Assembly (NCBI GenBank): GCA_964427285.1
Contig: CAYRTS010000002.1
Location: forward strand, 1-64,000
From: SPCO01 sp964427285
GTDB lineage: Bacteria; Chloroflexota; Limnocylindria; Limnocylindrales; CSP1-4
DNA: 64,000 bases
Direction: 5' to 3'
Below are positions 16,704 through 25,414 of the stretch, one piece after another (position 1 is the stretch's first letter; each line of letters starts with the position of its first letter). Under the pieces are notes generated by a model. That model was not told the origin of the DNA, made no database searches, and saw only the letters and a program-made list of their open reading frames with translations. Made by a program: the position numbers and the translations under genes.

Positions 16704-17878
16704 CCGCCGCCGACAGCCCCAACACCTTGCGCCCGCACGTCGACGCCAAGCTCGTTGAGGTCGACGACCTCAAGGTCCATTTTCCGATCCGCTCGGGCAT
16801 TTTCAAGACAGTCAAGGGGTCGGTCAAGGCGGTCGACGGTGTCACCTTCGAGGTCCGCCGGGGCGAAACATTGGGCCTGGTCGGCGAGTCCGGCTGTGGC
16901 AAGAGCACCATCGGACGGGCCATGATTCGGTTGCGCGAGCCGACCAGCGGATCCGTCCGCTTCGACGGGACCGATCTGGCCAAGCTCGATTCGGGCGCAC
17001 TGCGCCGAATGCGCCGGAGGATGCAGATCATCTTCCAGGATCCCTACGGATCGCTCGACCCGCGGATGACCGTCGGATCGATCGTCAGCGAGCCGATCGA
17101 AACCCACCACCTGGCCGAGGGCGCAGCGAAGAAGGAACGGGTGGCGGAGCTGCTGCGCATGGTCGGGCTCGATCCCGACTACGTGCGGCGGTACCCGCAC
17201 GAATTCTCCGGCGGGCAACGACAGCGGATCGGTGTCGCGCGCGCACTGGCGGTTGAGCCCGAGTTCATCGTCTGCGACGAGCCGATCTCGGCCCTCGACG
17301 TGTCGATCCAGGCGCAGGTACTCAACCTGCTGACGGACCTGCGGACGAGCCTGGGACTGACCTACCTGTTCATCGCCCACGACCTATCGGTGGTCAAGCA
17401 CATCAGCGACCGGGTTGCCGTGATGTATCTCGGCAAGGTCGTCGAGATCGGTCCACCGGACCAGCTGTATGCGGCGCCCGGCCACCCCTACACACGGGCG
17501 CTGCTTTCGGCGGTCCCGGTTCCGGATCCCGTGTCGGAACGGAAGCGCAAGCGCGTCATCCTCAAAGGGGATGTCCCAAGCCCGGTCAATCCGCCGCCCG
17601 GCTGCCGGTTCCATACTCGATGCTGGCTGTATGAGCGGTTGGGCCAGCCCGAGAATTGCCGGACGATCGATCCGCCGTTGGAAGTGCTGAACGGCGAGCA
17701 TCGTGCGGCCTGCCACTACGCCCACGAAGCGCTCAAGACCGACGTGGGGATCGCGCATCTTGGCGAGACGCTGGTTCGCCGCGGCACCCCGGATTCGGCC
17801 CTGGCGCTGCTCGCGGCCGGCAAGGCGGACGCGTCGGCCGCCGCACTGAACGCCGGGCCGCCGCCGCACCGAATGTAG
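16700..17878 (+). CDS. Peptide ABC transporter ATP-binding protein, DppF/OppF type
   Basis: The second ATPase of the importer, 392 residues. It has Walker A GESGCGKST, signature FSGGQRQRIGVARAL, Walker B FIVCDEPISALD and switch His FIAHDLSVV, then the oligo_HPY segment PPPGCRFHTRCWL. I chose TTG 16700 (stop-start overlap TTGA) because GGAGG at 16686-16690 lies 9 nt upstream. GTG 16691, three codons earlier, would leave no spacing. The C-terminus has an unusual extension of about 50 residues (IAHLGETLVRRGTPDSA, then an Ala-rich end) not usual for the family. It is the last gene of operon 1. Confidence 0.92.
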   Translation: MTAADSPNTLRPHVDAKLVEVDDLKVHFPIRSGIFKTVKGSVKAVDGVTFEVRRGETLGLVGESGCGKSTIGRAMIRLREPTSGSVRFDGTDLAKLDSGALRRMRRRMQIIFQDPYGSLDPRMTVGSIVSEPIETHHLAEGAAKKERVAELLRMVGLDPDYVRRYPHEFSGGQRQRIGVARALAVEPEFIVCDEPISALDVSIQAQVLNLLTDLRTSLGLTYLFIAHDLSVVKHISDRVAVMYLGKVVEIGPPDQLYAAPGHPYTRALLSAVPVPDPVSERKRKRVILKGDVPSPVNPPPGCRFHTRCWLYERLGQPENCRTIDPPLEVLNGEHRAACHYAHEALKTDVGIAHLGETLVRRGTPDSALALLAAGKADASAAALNAGPPPHRM

Positions 17879-18307
17879 GGGCTGGGTCGCCGGCGGAACG
17901 CTGGCTGTAGTTCACGGCGACGTCGTTGACGCCGCCGGATGTTCGGCGACCTCCGCATAACCTCGCCGTGAGACTGGTACGGAGTGAGACTCGGGCCCAC
18001 ACGGCCAAAACCTGCCGGTGCGGGCTGGAATCGGGACCTGCCTGAGCGTGGAGCTGGGGCCGCGAGTCGAACCAGCGGCCCCAGCTCCACCGTAGTAGTC
18101 CGTGGGTGCGGTTATGGCGTGGGCCGCCGACCGCACTCACAAGTAACTCATTCGGGAATCACGCCTGGGGCGGTCCGGAGTGATGCAGCCGCCGAGACCG
18201 ATGCTGACGCGATCGGCAAGCCTGCAAACATATTCACCACGGGGCAATCGCCGCCGGTCGGCTGTAACGGGGCGCCCCGTCCTGCGTCGGGCCACGCCGT
18301 CGCCCGC
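17879..18307. other. Intergenic region between convergent ABC operons
   Basis: About 430 nt with no convincing gene. Apart from the hairpin at 18048-18090 I see no promoter, RNA gene or coding frame; the minus-strand open frames here have random composition. Confidence 0.6.
18048..18090. terminator. 16-bp bidirectional hairpin between convergent operons
   Basis: GTGGAGCTGGGGCCGC (18048-18063) pairs perfectly with GCGGCCCCAGCTCCAC (18075-18090) around an 11-nt loop. Lying between the ends of the two ABC operons, it can serve both strands as a terminator or roadblock. The minus-strand loop reads TGGTTCGACTC, resembling a tRNA T loop, but no tRNA fold is present. Confidence 0.7.
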
Positions 18308-19315
18308 TCAGACGGTCGCGCCACCTGGCTGGCGGAAGTGGCAGGCGCATTCGTGACCACCGCCGAGGTCGATCAGCGGAGGGGTGACCTCCGCACACAC
18401 GGCGGGTCCGCCCATGTCGGCGCGAAGCGGACAGCGTGGGTGGAAGCGACAGCCCGACGGCGGATTGACGGGGCTCGGTACGTCACCCTTGAGGATGACC
18501 CGGCGGCGGCGCAACTCTGGGTCGGGGATCGGGATGGCCGACATCAGCGCCTGGGTGTACGGGTGCTCTTGATGCTCGAACAGCTCGCGCCGATCGGCCA
18601 GCTCGGCGATGCGACCCAGGTACATCACCGCGACCCGGTCGCTGATGTGCTCCACCACGCCCATGTTGTGGGCGACAAACACATAGGTCAGGCGGAGTTC
18701 GCGCTGGAGCTGCTTGAGCAGGTTCAGGACCTGCGCCTGGATCGAGACGTCCAGGGCCGACACGGGCTCGTCGCAGACCACCAGGTCCGGTTCCAGGACC
18801 AGCGCCCGGGCGATCCCGATCCGCTGCCGCTGGCCTCCGGAGAACTCGTGGGGGTAGCGTCGCGCGAGATAGGGCTGGAGGCCGACCAGGTCCATCATCT
18901 TCCGGACCTTCTCGCGCCGCTCCGCGCTGGTGCCCAGCCCGTGGATCCGCAGCCCCTCCCCGATGCTGTCGCCGATCGCCGTGCGCGGGTCAAGGCTTGC
19001 GTACGGGTCCTGGAAGATGATCTGCATGCGCCGGCGGTACGGCCGCAGGGCCGCGCCCTTGAGCGCAGTCAGCTCCACGCCGTCGAACCGGATGGAGCCC
19101 GATGTCGGCTCGATCAGGCGCAGAAGCAGACGCCCGATGGTGGTCTTGCCGCACCCGGATTCACCGACCAATCCAAGCGTCTCGCCACGCTGGACCTCGA
19201 ACGACACCCCGTCGACCGCCTGCACCCAGCCGACGGTCCGTTGCAGGATCCCGCCGCGCACAGGGAAGTGCTTGACGAGGTCCCGGACCTGGACCAGGGG
19301 TGCGGCGTCTGTCAT
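18308..19315 (-). CDS. Peptide ABC transporter ATP-binding protein, DppF/OppF type (second system)
   Basis: ATPase of importer 2, 335 residues from ATG 19315, whose ATGA overlaps the stop of the preceding ATPase gene. It has Walker A GESGCGKTT, signature FSGGQRQRIGIARAL, Walker B LVVCDEPVSALD, switch His FVAHNMGVV and oligo_HPY PPSGCRFHPRCPL. The switch loop AHNMG replaces the usual AHDLS, as in many OppF proteins. The frame is open for another 20 codons upstream, inside the neighbouring gene. It lacks the long C-terminal extension of its operon-1 counterpart. Confidence 0.93.
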   Translation of the reverse strand: MTDAAPLVQVRDLVKHFPVRGGILQRTVGWVQAVDGVSFEVQRGETLGLVGESGCGKTTIGRLLLRLIEPTSGSIRFDGVELTALKGAALRPYRRRMQIIFQDPYASLDPRTAIGDSIGEGLRIHGLGTSAERREKVRKMMDLVGLQPYLARRYPHEFSGGQRQRIGIARALVLEPDLVVCDEPVSALDVSIQAQVLNLLKQLQRELRLTYVFVAHNMGVVEHISDRVAVMYLGRIAELADRRELFEHQEHPYTQALMSAIPIPDPELRRRRVILKGDVPSPVNPPSGCRFHPRCPLRADMGGPAVCAEVTPPLIDLGGGHECACHFRQPGGATV

Positions 19316-20412
19316 GCGGGTGTGGTCTCCGAACGTGGCAGGGCGTTGCCCGCCTCGTCGTGGTAGAGCCAGCAACGGACGTCGTGGCCGGCCGCGATCG
19401 GGCGGAGCTGCGGATGGCGTTCCAGGGCCTCGGTCACGTTGCGCTCCACGCGGGTGGTGCAGCGCGGCGCGAACCGGCAGCCTGCCGGCAGGTCGATCAG
19501 GTTCGGGACGTTACCGGGGATCGCGGCCAGCTCGTCCGTCACCTGGCCGACGACCGGGATGGAGCCGATCAGACCGCGCGTGTACGGATGGACCGGGTCG
19601 CGGAACAGCGTCCTGACGTCGGCATGTTCCACGATCTCGCCGGCATACATCACGGCCACGCGGTCGCACATCTCGGCGACGACGCCCAGATCGTGGGTGA
19701 TCAGCACGATCGCGGTACCCGTCTCGTCGCGCAGGGTGCGGATCAGGTCGAGAATCTGGGCCTGGATGGTCACGTCGAGCGCGGTGGTCGGCTCGTCGGC
19801 GATCAGCAGCTCCGGTTCGCAGGCGAGGGCCATCGCGATCATGATCCGCTGGGCCATGCCGCCCGACAGTTCGTGCGGGAAGTTGCGAAGACGCCGCTCC
19901 GGGTCCGGGATCCCGACCATCCGCAAGAGATCGAGGGTGCGGTCGCGCGCCACCCGGCCCTTCAGACCACGGTGAATGCGCAGCACCTCCTCGATCTGGG
20001 CACCCACGTTCCAGACCGGGTTGAGCGACGATGTTGGCTGCTGGAAGATCATGCTGATCCGCTCGCCCCGGAGCTTGCGCATCTCCTCGCCGGAGATCTT
20101 GAGCAGGTCCCGACCGTCGAAGGTGATCTCGCCCGCTTCGATCCGCCCAGGTTTGGCCACCAGGCGCATGATCGACAGGCTGGTCACGCTCTTGCCACAG
20201 CCCGACTCGCCGACCAGACCCATGATCTCGCCCCGATCGACGTGGAAGTCGATGCCATCGACGGCGCGGACGGCGCCATCGCGCGTGTAGAACGACGTGC
20301 GCAGACCCTTGACCTCCAACAGCGGACGCCCCCCGCGCTCATGGCGGGGCTTTGGCGCGGGCCTCGGCGCAAGTTCCTCGATCACCGATGTCGTTGCGTC
20401 GAGCGACGTCAT
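19312..20412 (-). CDS. Peptide ABC transporter ATP-binding protein, DppD/OppD type (second system)
   Basis: An ATPase of 366 residues. It has Walker A GESGCGKS, signature LSGGMAQRIMIAMAL, Walker B LLIADEPTTALD, switch His VLITHDLGVV and a C-terminal PAGCRFAPRCTTRVE oligo_HPY region. The first 30 residues form a charged, Pro-rich lead that is not part of the ABC fold. The start overlaps the stop of the permease gene by ATGA, and its stop overlaps the next ATPase gene likewise, so translation is tightly coupled. Confidence 0.93.
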   Translation of the reverse strand: MTSLDATTSVIEELAPRPAPKPRHERGGRPLLEVKGLRTSFYTRDGAVRAVDGIDFHVDRGEIMGLVGESGCGKSVTSLSIMRLVAKPGRIEAGEITFDGRDLLKISGEEMRKLRGERISMIFQQPTSSLNPVWNVGAQIEEVLRIHRGLKGRVARDRTLDLLRMVGIPDPERRLRNFPHELSGGMAQRIMIAMALACEPELLIADEPTTALDVTIQAQILDLIRTLRDETGTAIVLITHDLGVVAEMCDRVAVMYAGEIVEHADVRTLFRDPVHPYTRGLIGSIPVVGQVTDELAAIPGNVPNLIDLPAGCRFAPRCTTRVERNVTEALERHPQLRPIAAGHDVRCWLYHDEAGNALPRSETTPA

Positions 20413-21359
20413 CGGTTGAGCCTCGGATCTAGGGCGTCGCGCAAGCCGTCACCGAGCAGGTTGAACGCGAGGACGCTCAGCGTGATGGCGACGCCCGGGA
20501 AGAAGATGAGGTGCGGGGCGGAAAAGAACAGGTTCCGATCATTGGCGACCATCGAACCCCATTCGGCCAGTGGCGGAGAAGCCGCGAGACCCACGAACGA
20601 GAGCGCCGCGACCTCCAGGATCGCGCCACCGATGCCGAGCGTCGCCACAACGATGAGGGGAGTGAGCGCATTGGGCAGGACCCGACGGCTCAGGATCCCC
20701 GCCGGCGACTCGCCCAGTGCCCGCGACGCCGTCACGAAGTCCGTCTCGCGGACCGAGAGCACCGAGGCACGCATGACCCGCGCATAGACCGGGATGGACA
20801 CGATACCGATGGCAAACATGCCGTTGATGAGACCCGTTCCCAGCACGGTCACGATCGCGATCGCGAGGATCAGGCTGGGGAAGGACAGGACGACGTCCAT
20901 GATCCGCATCAGGATGTTGTCGGTTCGTCCACCGGCGTACCCCGCGATGGCACCGATCAGCGTCCCCAGGATGATCGCGAACCCGACCGTCGCAAGGCCG
21001 ATGAACAGCGAGATCCGCGACCCGTGGACGACGCGGCTGAACTCGTCTCGCAGGTTTGAATCGAGGCCCATCAGGTGCTGGGGTTGATCCGCCGGGCATC
21101 CCAGCAGATGGATGCACGGCGATTGGCCGCGCTTGCCCGGCGAGTTGAGGTCCAGCATCGAGACATTGGGTTCATACGGCGCGATCAGCGGCGCGAAGAC
21201 GGCGACGAACAGGAGGATCGCGAGCAGGATCAGTCCAACGACCGCGGTACGTTGCCGCAGGACGTTGCGGATCGCCTCGCGACGGGGCGACGAGACGGCC
21301 AGGGAGGCTTGCGGATCGGCGATGTCCGGCCCGAGGAGTCCGACTGAACCCGTGCTCAT
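20409..21359 (-). CDS. Peptide ABC transporter permease, DppC/OppC type (second system)
   Basis: A membrane subunit, 316 residues, about six membrane segments. After the first helix (TAVVGLILLAILLFVAVFAPLI) an enlarged periplasmic loop contains GQSPCIHLLGCPADQPQHLMG. This introduces two Cys residues not found in the operon-1 paralogue and perhaps forms a disulfide. The EAA motif is ETDFVTASRALGESPAGI and the end is LAFNLLGDGLRDALDPRL. ATGA overlaps join it to both neighbours. Confidence 0.93.
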   Translation of the reverse strand: MSTGSVGLLGPDIADPQASLAVSSPRREAIRNVLRQRTAVVGLILLAILLFVAVFAPLIAPYEPNVSMLDLNSPGKRGQSPCIHLLGCPADQPQHLMGLDSNLRDEFSRVVHGSRISLFIGLATVGFAIILGTLIGAIAGYAGGRTDNILMRIMDVVLSFPSLILAIAIVTVLGTGLINGMFAIGIVSIPVYARVMRASVLSVRETDFVTASRALGESPAGILSRRVLPNALTPLIVVATLGIGGAILEVAALSFVGLAASPPLAEWGSMVANDRNLFFSAPHLIFFPGVAITLSVLAFNLLGDGLRDALDPRLNR

Positions 21360-22432
21360 GTCAGGCGAATCCGCGGATCGAGGAACGCGTACGACACATC
21401 CACGATGAGGTTGACGACCAGGTAGGCGACCGCGACGACGATCGTCACGCCCTGGATGACGATGTAGTCACGACCCGTGATCGCCTCGAACAGGGTCTTG
21501 CCCATCCCGGTGAGGTTGAAAATCGTCTCGGTCAGGATGGCGCCCGAGAGAAACGCCCCCAGCGACAGGCCGATCACCGTGACCACCGGCAGCAGGGCGT
21601 TGCGCATCCCGTGGCGGAGCACGACGGATCGCTCCCGCAGGCCCTTGGCGCGTGCGGTCCGGACGTAGTCAAGGCCCAGCACTTCGAGCAGGCTGGAGCG
21701 CGTCATCCGGGCGATGATGGCGAGCGGGATCGTGCCCACCGCGATGGCCGGCAGGATCATGTGGCGGACAGCGTCGACAAACGCCGCCCATTGGCCGGTC
21801 ACGAGGGTGTTGAACAGGTAGATGTTGGAGATGAAGTCGAGGACCGCGCGTGGTGCACCGTCGAGCGCGAGCAGGCCCCATGACTCCGCGAGCGGGATGA
21901 CGCTCACGCCGGGCGACAGCCGCCCCGACGGGGGCAACGTGAACGGGGTGTCCGCCAGGATCACCGCGAACGTGAACGCGAGGAACAGGCCCAGGACGAA
22001 GACCGGCGTAGAGACGCCGAGGTTGGCGACGATCATCGTGCCGACATCGACCGGGGAGTTCCGCCGGGTGGCGGACAGGAGCCCCAGGCTCACGCCAACG
22101 ATGGTCGCAAACAGCATCGCCGCGATGGTCAGCTCGGCGGTCACCGGGAGCCGCTCCAGCAACAGGTCCGCAACGGGCCGTCCGAACCGGATGGAGCTCC
22201 CAAGATCGCCCTGGACGAGGGCCCCGGCGTAGATCACGAACTGTTCGTAGATCGGCTTGTCCAGGCCATAGCGCTGCTCGAACGCAGCACAGATCTCCGG
22301 GGTGGCCTTCTCGCCATAGGTTGCCGTGCACGGGTCGCCGGGAATGACCCGGGCGAGCACGAACACGAGCAGGACGATCCCGATCAGGACCGGAATGCTG
22401 GAGATCAGGCGGCGGATGATGAACCGGGTCAT
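21356..22432 (-). CDS. Peptide ABC transporter permease, DppB/OppB type (second system)
   Basis: A membrane subunit, 358 residues. The start MTRFIIRRLISSIPVLIGIV and the pattern ARVIPGDPCTATYGEK are DppB-like, and the EAA loop reads YVRTARAKGLRERSVV. Compared with operon 1 it has about 50 extra residues in a periplasmic loop (near FTLPPSGRLSPGV). It follows the binding-protein gene after a hairpin-bearing 93-nt gap. Confidence 0.93.
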   Translation of the reverse strand: MTRFIIRRLISSIPVLIGIVLLVFVLARVIPGDPCTATYGEKATPEICAAFEQRYGLDKPIYEQFVIYAGALVQGDLGSSIRFGRPVADLLLERLPVTAELTIAAMLFATIVGVSLGLLSATRRNSPVDVGTMIVANLGVSTPVFVLGLFLAFTFAVILADTPFTLPPSGRLSPGVSVIPLAESWGLLALDGAPRAVLDFISNIYLFNTLVTGQWAAFVDAVRHMILPAIAVGTIPLAIIARMTRSSLLEVLGLDYVRTARAKGLRERSVVLRHGMRNALLPVVTVIGLSLGAFLSGAILTETIFNLTGMGKTLFEAITGRDYIVIQGVTIVVAVAYLVVNLIVDVSYAFLDPRIRLT

Positions 22433-22475
22433 CCGGAGACGGTGCCTCGACTGGGTCTGCCGCTGTATGGGATAG

Positions 22476-22508
22476 GCGAAGGGCGCCGCCGTTGGCGGCG
22501 CCCTTCGC
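22476..22508 (-). terminator. 15-bp hairpin between binding protein and permease genes (second system)
   Basis: GCGAAGGGCGCCGCC (22476-22490) pairs perfectly with GGCGGCGCCCTTCGC (22494-22508), loop GTT. It occupies the same position as the hairpin in operon 1, 18 nt beyond the binding-protein stop, but has a different sequence. Confidence 0.75.
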
Positions 22509-22525
22509 GCTGGGGTCGAGGAGGG

Positions 22526-24295
22526 CTATCCGGCCGGCGGGTTGAGGAACCCACTGAACAGGCCGGGGAAGTACGTGAACGAATTGTCGCGGCCCTTGTG
22601 CAATGGATGCGCGGCATCCCATTGGACGGCGTAGCTGAGGACGACGTCGTTCGCGTCGAGGATCGATCCGTCGTGGAACGAGACGTTCTGGCGCAGCGCG
22701 CATGTCCAGACGGTCAGTTCCGGGTTCGGCTCGCACTTCTCGGCCAGGGACGGGATGGCTGCCGTGCCGGCCGTCTCGTAGGCGTAGAGCGACTCCATGA
22801 TCTGCTCGCAGACCCGCAGGGCCTCGCCGTCCGACTCGTCGGCGCAATACAGTCCCGGCGGCTCGGCGTTCTGCATCCAGACGAACTGGGTGCGATCACC
22901 CGGGATCATCGGTGCGAATTCCTCGTTGCCCAGCGGAGACGCATGGGCGTTCGAAACATCGGCCCGATAGGCGACCGCGGATCCGCCGTGGACCACCGGG
23001 ATCATCGGCACGTTGGCCCTGATCGCGTTGTTGGCGGCCACGTACGACGGCTCGCGAAGGGCGTCCGTGAGACCGGCGCCGCCTTCGGCCAGGGCGCCGG
23101 TGATATCGGTGAACTTGTCGCCGAACTGCTTGGATGAGCCGGCGCCAAAGTGGAAGTCGAGGAAGTTGGTCACGTCCGGATAGTCGGCGCCCCAGCCGAG
23201 CAGGTGCAGGCCGTCAAGCGCGCCAGCGTCCGCGTTGTCCAGGAAGGTCCCGGATTCCTGCTCGACGATCTCGACGTCGATGTTGAGGTTGTTCTTGAGC
23301 TGAGCCTGGATGTCCGTGCCGACGACGACCGGGTCAGGCAGGTAGCCGCGGACCACGTTGCGGTAGTAGAGCTTGGTCGAGAAGCCGTCGGGGAAGCCGG
23401 CCGCAGTCAGGAGATCCTTGGCAGCCGCGACATCGAAGTCGTACCACGCATCACCGGCGCATCCGTTCGGGATGGAGCACGGTGTGAAGTGGCTGGCGAC
23501 CTCGGACCCGGATGGGTAGAAGGTGTTGACGATCCGGGAGCGGTCGATCGCCATGGCGATGGCCTGGCGGACCCGGACATCGGTGAACGGGGCGTACGTG
23601 TTGTTCATGCCGATGTACATCACGTTGAGGCCCTCGCGGGGCTTGAGCTGGAGCTCTGGGTTGTCGATGACCGTGGCGAAGTCGGTCGGCCCGACGTTAT
23701 CGATGGCGTCGACGCTGCCGGCCTGAAGCTCAACGAGCCGCTGCGCGGCCTCCGCGCCCCAGCGCACGATCAGCTTCTCGGTCTTGGCGTCGGGACCCCA
23801 GTAGTTGTCGTTCCGAACGAGGGTGATGTCCGAGCCGCGGTTCCAGGCCTCCAGCTTCCAGGGCCCGGTGCCGTTGAGTTCGGACACGATCGCCTGGTTG
23901 TCCGCCTTGGCCGGGTCAATCTTCGATTCCAGCCACGCCGTGTCGTTGATCGCGAACGAGGTGAACGCGATCTTGGACAGGAAGGCGACGTCCGGGTTGC
24001 ACAGTTCGAACACGACGGTATTGGCGTCCGGCGCGCTGATCCGCTTGAAATTGCCGGTGTAGGGATCCGTGCCGCAGGGAGCCTCGCCGGACTCCGGATA
24101 GGAGGCTCCGACGTACGGAGCATCGGTGGCGGCTGGCGCGGCGGTGGCGGGGGCCGCTGTGGCGGGTGCCGCGGTGGCGGGTGGTTCGGCGCTTGGCGCA
24201 ACGGATGGCGCGCCGCCGCTGCAGGCCGTGAACACGATCGCCACGGTTGCGGCCAGCGCCGCGAGCCTGGGCGACCAGATGCGTGATCGGGTCAT
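22526..24295 (-). CDS. ABC transporter substrate-binding lipoprotein, peptide family 5 (second system)
   Basis: A solute-binding protein of importer 2, 589 residues from ATG 24295. Signal peptide with lipobox VFTAC, then an Ala/Pro/Thr-rich linker with three repeats of the type ATAAP. The SBP_bac_5 core is clear: GTDPYTGNFKRISAPDANTVVFELCNP, VRQAIAMAIDRSRIVN, DLLTAAGFPDGF and LLGWGADYPDVTNFL. I chose ATG 24295 because GGAGGAG lies 9 nt upstream; a GTG six codons earlier is in frame. It is the first gene of the operon and is divergent from the nitrilase gene. Confidence 0.93.
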   Translation of the reverse strand: MTRSRIWSPRLAALAATVAIVFTACSGGAPSVAPSAEPPATAAPATAAPATAAPAATDAPYVGASYPESGEAPCGTDPYTGNFKRISAPDANTVVFELCNPDVAFLSKIAFTSFAINDTAWLESKIDPAKADNQAIVSELNGTGPWKLEAWNRGSDITLVRNDNYWGPDAKTEKLIVRWGAEAAQRLVELQAGSVDAIDNVGPTDFATVIDNPELQLKPREGLNVMYIGMNNTYAPFTDVRVRQAIAMAIDRSRIVNTFYPSGSEVASHFTPCSIPNGCAGDAWYDFDVAAAKDLLTAAGFPDGFSTKLYYRNVVRGYLPDPVVVGTDIQAQLKNNLNIDVEIVEQESGTFLDNADAGALDGLHLLGWGADYPDVTNFLDFHFGAGSSKQFGDKFTDITGALAEGGAGLTDALREPSYVAANNAIRANVPMIPVVHGGSAVAYRADVSNAHASPLGNEEFAPMIPGDRTQFVWMQNAEPPGLYCADESDGEALRVCEQIMESLYAYETAGTAAIPSLAEKCEPNPELTVWTCALRQNVSFHDGSILDANDVVLSYAVQWDAAHPLHKGRDNSFTYFPGLFSGFLNPPAG

Positions 24296-24450
24296 GCCGT
24301 GCGTCTCCTCCACTTGCGCCCCGTCCCGGACAGAAATGGTTCACGCGTCCAGCAACGCGGGGCATTGATGATCGCGCCACCCTCCTCGGTTCGCGCGAAG
24401 TGCCCGGAACACTAGCACCGGCCGGAACCGCCGTCACCCCCTGTCTCGCG

Positions 24451-24456
24451 TATCCT
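24451..24456 (+). promoter_or_regulatory. -10-like TATCCT, leaderless start of the nitrilase gene
   Basis: TATCCT ends 6 nt before ATG 24463. There is no Shine-Dalgarno sequence in the short interval. Confidence 0.4.
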
Positions 24457-24462
24457 CCGGCG

Positions 24463-25398
24463 ATGGATGTCGTTCGCGTTGCGCTCGCGCAGATCGCGCC
24501 GGCGCTCGGCCAGCTTGACCCGAATGTCGCGCGTCATCTCGAGATCCTCGCCGACGCCCGCGAGCGGAAGGCGGATCTGGTCGTGTTCCCGGAGCTGGGG
24601 CTGACCGGGTACCTGCTCCAGGACCTGGCCGGCGAAGTAGCGATGCGCCTGGACGACCCACGCCTCGCCGACCTGGCTGCCGCCACGAGCGGGCTGTCAG
24701 CGGTCATTTCGTTCGTCGAGGAGTCGATCGATCATCGATTGTTCATCTCGGCCGGCCTCTTCGAGGACGGTGCCATGCGCCACGTCCACCGAAAGCTCTT
24801 CCTGCCGACCTACGGCCTCTTTGACGAGCGTCGCTTTTTTGCTGCTGGGGACGGGCTGCGGGCCGTCCCGTCGCGGCTGGGAGCCGGGATCGGGCTTGCG
24901 GTCTGCGAGGACTTCTGGCACCTGGCCGTTCCCCAGCTGCTGGCACTGGACGGTGCCCAGATCCTGATCAATGTCTCGTCGTCTCCCGGGCGCGATCTGG
25001 CGGCCACGAACGAGGTGGGTCTCGGGACGGCGACCTCGTGGCGGACGCTGATGCGGACCTATGCCCAGCTGACGACCTCGTTTGTCATCTTCTGCAATCG
25101 TGTCGGGGTGGAGGAATCAATCTCGTTCTGGGGCGGCTCGGAAGTGATCGCCCCGACCGGGCAGGTGCTCTTCAGCGCGCCGCTCTACGACGAGGGCCTG
25201 TTCACGGTCGACATCGCGCTCGCGGACATCCGGCGCGAGCGGATCGCGCTGCCGTTGCTGCGCGACGAGCGACCGGAGCTCCAGGCGCGCGAGCTGGACC
25301 GGATCGTGGCGGAGCGCGCCGGCATGGCGCCAGATTCGACCGATGGTGCGACAACTGTGACCGCCATGACCGCCATGACCGCCCCGACCGAGCCATGA
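24463..25398 (+). CDS. Carbon-nitrogen hydrolase, probable glutaminase partner of NadE
   Basis: A nitrilase-superfamily protein of 311 residues. The catalytic triad is Glu44 (VFPELGLTGY), Lys111 (HRKLFLPTYGLFDE) and Cys148 (LAVCEDFWH). These motifs, in particular CEDFWH and the KLFLPTYGLFDE block, resemble the N-terminal glutaminase domain of glutamine-dependent NAD synthase. The downstream gene encodes the synthase domain, so the pair is best read as a split enzyme in which this subunit supplies ammonia. The C-terminus ends in a low-complexity TAMTAMTAPTEP tail; the last five residues recur at the start of NadE. Confidence 0.8.
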   Translation: MDVVRVALAQIAPALGQLDPNVARHLEILADARERKADLVVFPELGLTGYLLQDLAGEVAMRLDDPRLADLAAATSGLSAVISFVEESIDHRLFISAGLFEDGAMRHVHRKLFLPTYGLFDERRFFAAGDGLRAVPSRLGAGIGLAVCEDFWHLAVPQLLALDGAQILINVSSSPGRDLAATNEVGLGTATSWRTLMRTYAQLTTSFVIFCNRVGVEESISFWGGSEVIAPTGQVLFSAPLYDEGLFTVDIALADIRRERIALPLLRDERPELQARELDRIVAERAGMAPDSTDGATTVTAMTAMTAPTEP

Positions 25399-25414
25399 TG
25401 GGCCGGACCGAGCC

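Noticed and set aside
17980..18140. tRNA or tmRNA on the minus strand, suggested by GGTTCGACTC
   Set aside because: The motif is only the loop of a perfect 16-bp hairpin. No acceptor, D or anticodon stems, no CCA and no tag-peptide region can be found around it.
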